A stretch of 64,000 bases of DNA, taken from the IMG/VR virus record IMGVR_UViG_3300033156_000150, positions 20,947 to 84,946 of that record. One strand, given 5' to 3'. How positions within the stretch are numbered: the first letter of the stretch is position 1; every line of letters begins with the position of its first letter. The notes beneath the pieces were generated by a model. That model was not told where the DNA came from and ran no database searches. It saw nothing but the letters and a program-made list of their open reading frames with translations. Made by a program: the position numbers and the translations under genes. The DNA comes from a virus. This document shows positions 63,267 to 64,000 of this stretch, piece by piece.

Positions 63267-63458
63267 ATGCGACGTGCTACAGTGCAATGGATCCGCCGTG
63301 GGAGCTACCCGGTGCTTTACAGCCAGGTTCGGCTGTACGAGGGCAAGCGCCTGGTGGAGAAACGGGTTACCCGGGAAGTTACGGAAGCCTTGAGTATCGT
63401 GCGCGCATGGATGGAGGGGAAGCTGGATATTGAAGCCGCTGAGCGTTGTGGGGGGTAG
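63267..63458 (+). CDS. Small hypothetical protein
   Basis: 63 residues, MRRATVQWIRRGSYPVLYSQ with a beta-hairpin N-terminus and helical C-terminus. GAGGAGG precedes the ATG. Function unknown. Confidence 0.5.
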   Translation: MRRATVQWIRRGSYPVLYSQVRLYEGKRLVEKRVTREVTEALSIVRAWMEGKLDIEAAERCGG

Positions 63459-63462
63459 AGAG

Positions 63463-63732
63463 ATGAACACGTTTCTACTGAAGCGGGCAAAGGAAGCACT
63501 AGCTGAACTGGAGAAGCTCGGGGCCAAGTGGCAGCGGAAGACCAACGTCCTGGACTTCCGCTCCATCCGTGTAAGGAACAACGATCAGGCACTGCGTTTG
63601 GTGCGGGCGTTGCGCCTGGTGATGTCGTTGGAGCGTCGTGGGGTGCTCCACGCCGACATCGACCGTATGGGAACAGTCGTGGGCTGCCACTACACGCAGG
63701 CAGCTAGAGAGGAGATGGTAAGGAGAGGATGA
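63463..63732 (+). CDS. Small hypothetical protein
   Basis: 89 residues from the ATG at 63463, MNTFLLKRAKEALAELEKLG onward; mixed alpha/beta, basic. Its stop overlaps the next start by one base. Function unknown. Confidence 0.5.
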   Translation: MNTFLLKRAKEALAELEKLGAKWQRKTNVLDFRSIRVRNNDQALRLVRALRLVMSLERRGVLHADIDRMGTVVGCHYTQAAREEMVRRG

Positions 63733-64000
63733 TGAAAGTTTACAACCACACCGATTTGCCGAACCGACTACTTGTTCAGCTTGTTGAATGGGGAGTGCGC
63801 TTGACGCAGGCGCCGAAGGACGAGTTGGTGGTCGTGTTCAACTCGTCCAAGTACACATGGGGCTCATACGATCCTGGTGCATATAGTGTGTGGACGCGCA
63901 AGGATGGGCACGTCCGCACACCGCACGGTTCAGTCGTTGTTCGGGTGCCGAAGTTGTACAGGCGCAAGCAGAAGGATCCTCTGAAGCTAGCTGAAATGGT
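63732..64000 (+). CDS. Hypothetical protein, cut by window edge
   Basis: Starts MKVYNHTDLPNRLLVQLVEW one base inside the preceding stop and is open to the right edge (89 codons). A VVVFNSSKYTWGSYDPGAYS block and a basic end PKLYRRKQKDPLKL are seen. The N-terminal part of a larger protein, perhaps a small peptidase-like or DNA-associated protein; no motif is decisive. Confidence 0.45.
   Translation, partial: MKVYNHTDLPNRLLVQLVEWGVRLTQAPKDELVVVFNSSKYTWGSYDPGAYSVWTRKDGHVRTPHGSVVVRVPKLYRRKQKDPLKLAEM

Noticed and set aside
1-64000. Bacterial chromosome or integrated prophage
   Set aside because: No housekeeping genes, integrase or attachment site were found; the whole window is one-strand phage gene content.

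Overview
The window is a 64-kb stretch of a double-stranded DNA tailed bacteriophage with a siphovirus-like body plan. HK97-type portal, prohead protease, major capsid protein, head-tail adaptor, tail tube, frameshifted tail-assembly chaperone and tape measure are all recognisable. Every supportable gene is on the + strand, genes are tightly packed with ATGA/TGATG overlaps and strong GGAGG-type ribosome binding sites, and both ends of the window cut through genes, so this is part of a larger genome. No large terminase, integrase, holin or endolysin was recognised. The host cannot be named from the sequence; sigma70-like promoters and Shine-Dalgarno sites show it is a bacterium, and the base composition is roughly balanced.

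Layout. 1-9830: tail fibre proteins, head-tail connector/adaptor genes, small membrane and coiled-coil proteins, a SprT-like peptidase, and nucleotide-metabolism genes (MazG, DUF1599/Nmad1-like, HD hydrolase). 9861-27875: portal, MuF-type minor head protein fused to a zincin, protease, capsid, connector and tail genes, including three proteins with long Ser/Cys/Thr tails. 27854-35350: a glycan-modification cassette with a DUF115/GT42-like protein, cupin, SAM methyltransferase, three GT-A-like glycosyltransferases, a CMP-sugar synthetase and two sulfotransferase-like proteins. 35347-38554: XRE regulator, repressible promoter and small early-type genes, DUF932 and a sigma-like protein. 38526-43727: SNF2 helicase, TOPRIM primase, initiator with an embedded origin-like region, and DnaB-like helicase.

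44499-47613 holds a 7-deazaguanine DNA-modification block (QueD, QueE, a damaged FolE fused to a phosphoribosyltransferase, a DpdA-like transglycosylase) followed by CsrA. 47670-58230 is replication and recombination: sliding-clamp-like protein, UDG-exonuclease fusion, family A polymerase, DnaX-like loader, gp32-like SSB, RecA/UvsX, a resolvase-like nuclease, a split Rad50 and Mre11. 58260-61964 holds small accessory genes. After an intrinsic terminator at 62002 comes a gene-free region with 22-bp tandem repeats, then a second copy of the promoter/operator module driving another set of tiny genes.

How it fits together (inference): the phage carries its own replisome, probably modifies guanine in its DNA, and probably decorates its virion with a charged glycan, with the Ser-rich structural tails as plausible acceptors. 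Two tRNA-like RNAs with an abnormal anticodon region, a 10+10-bp pseudoknot downstream of the capsid gene, and an origin-like cluster of palindromes inside the initiator gene are the most unusual non-coding features.
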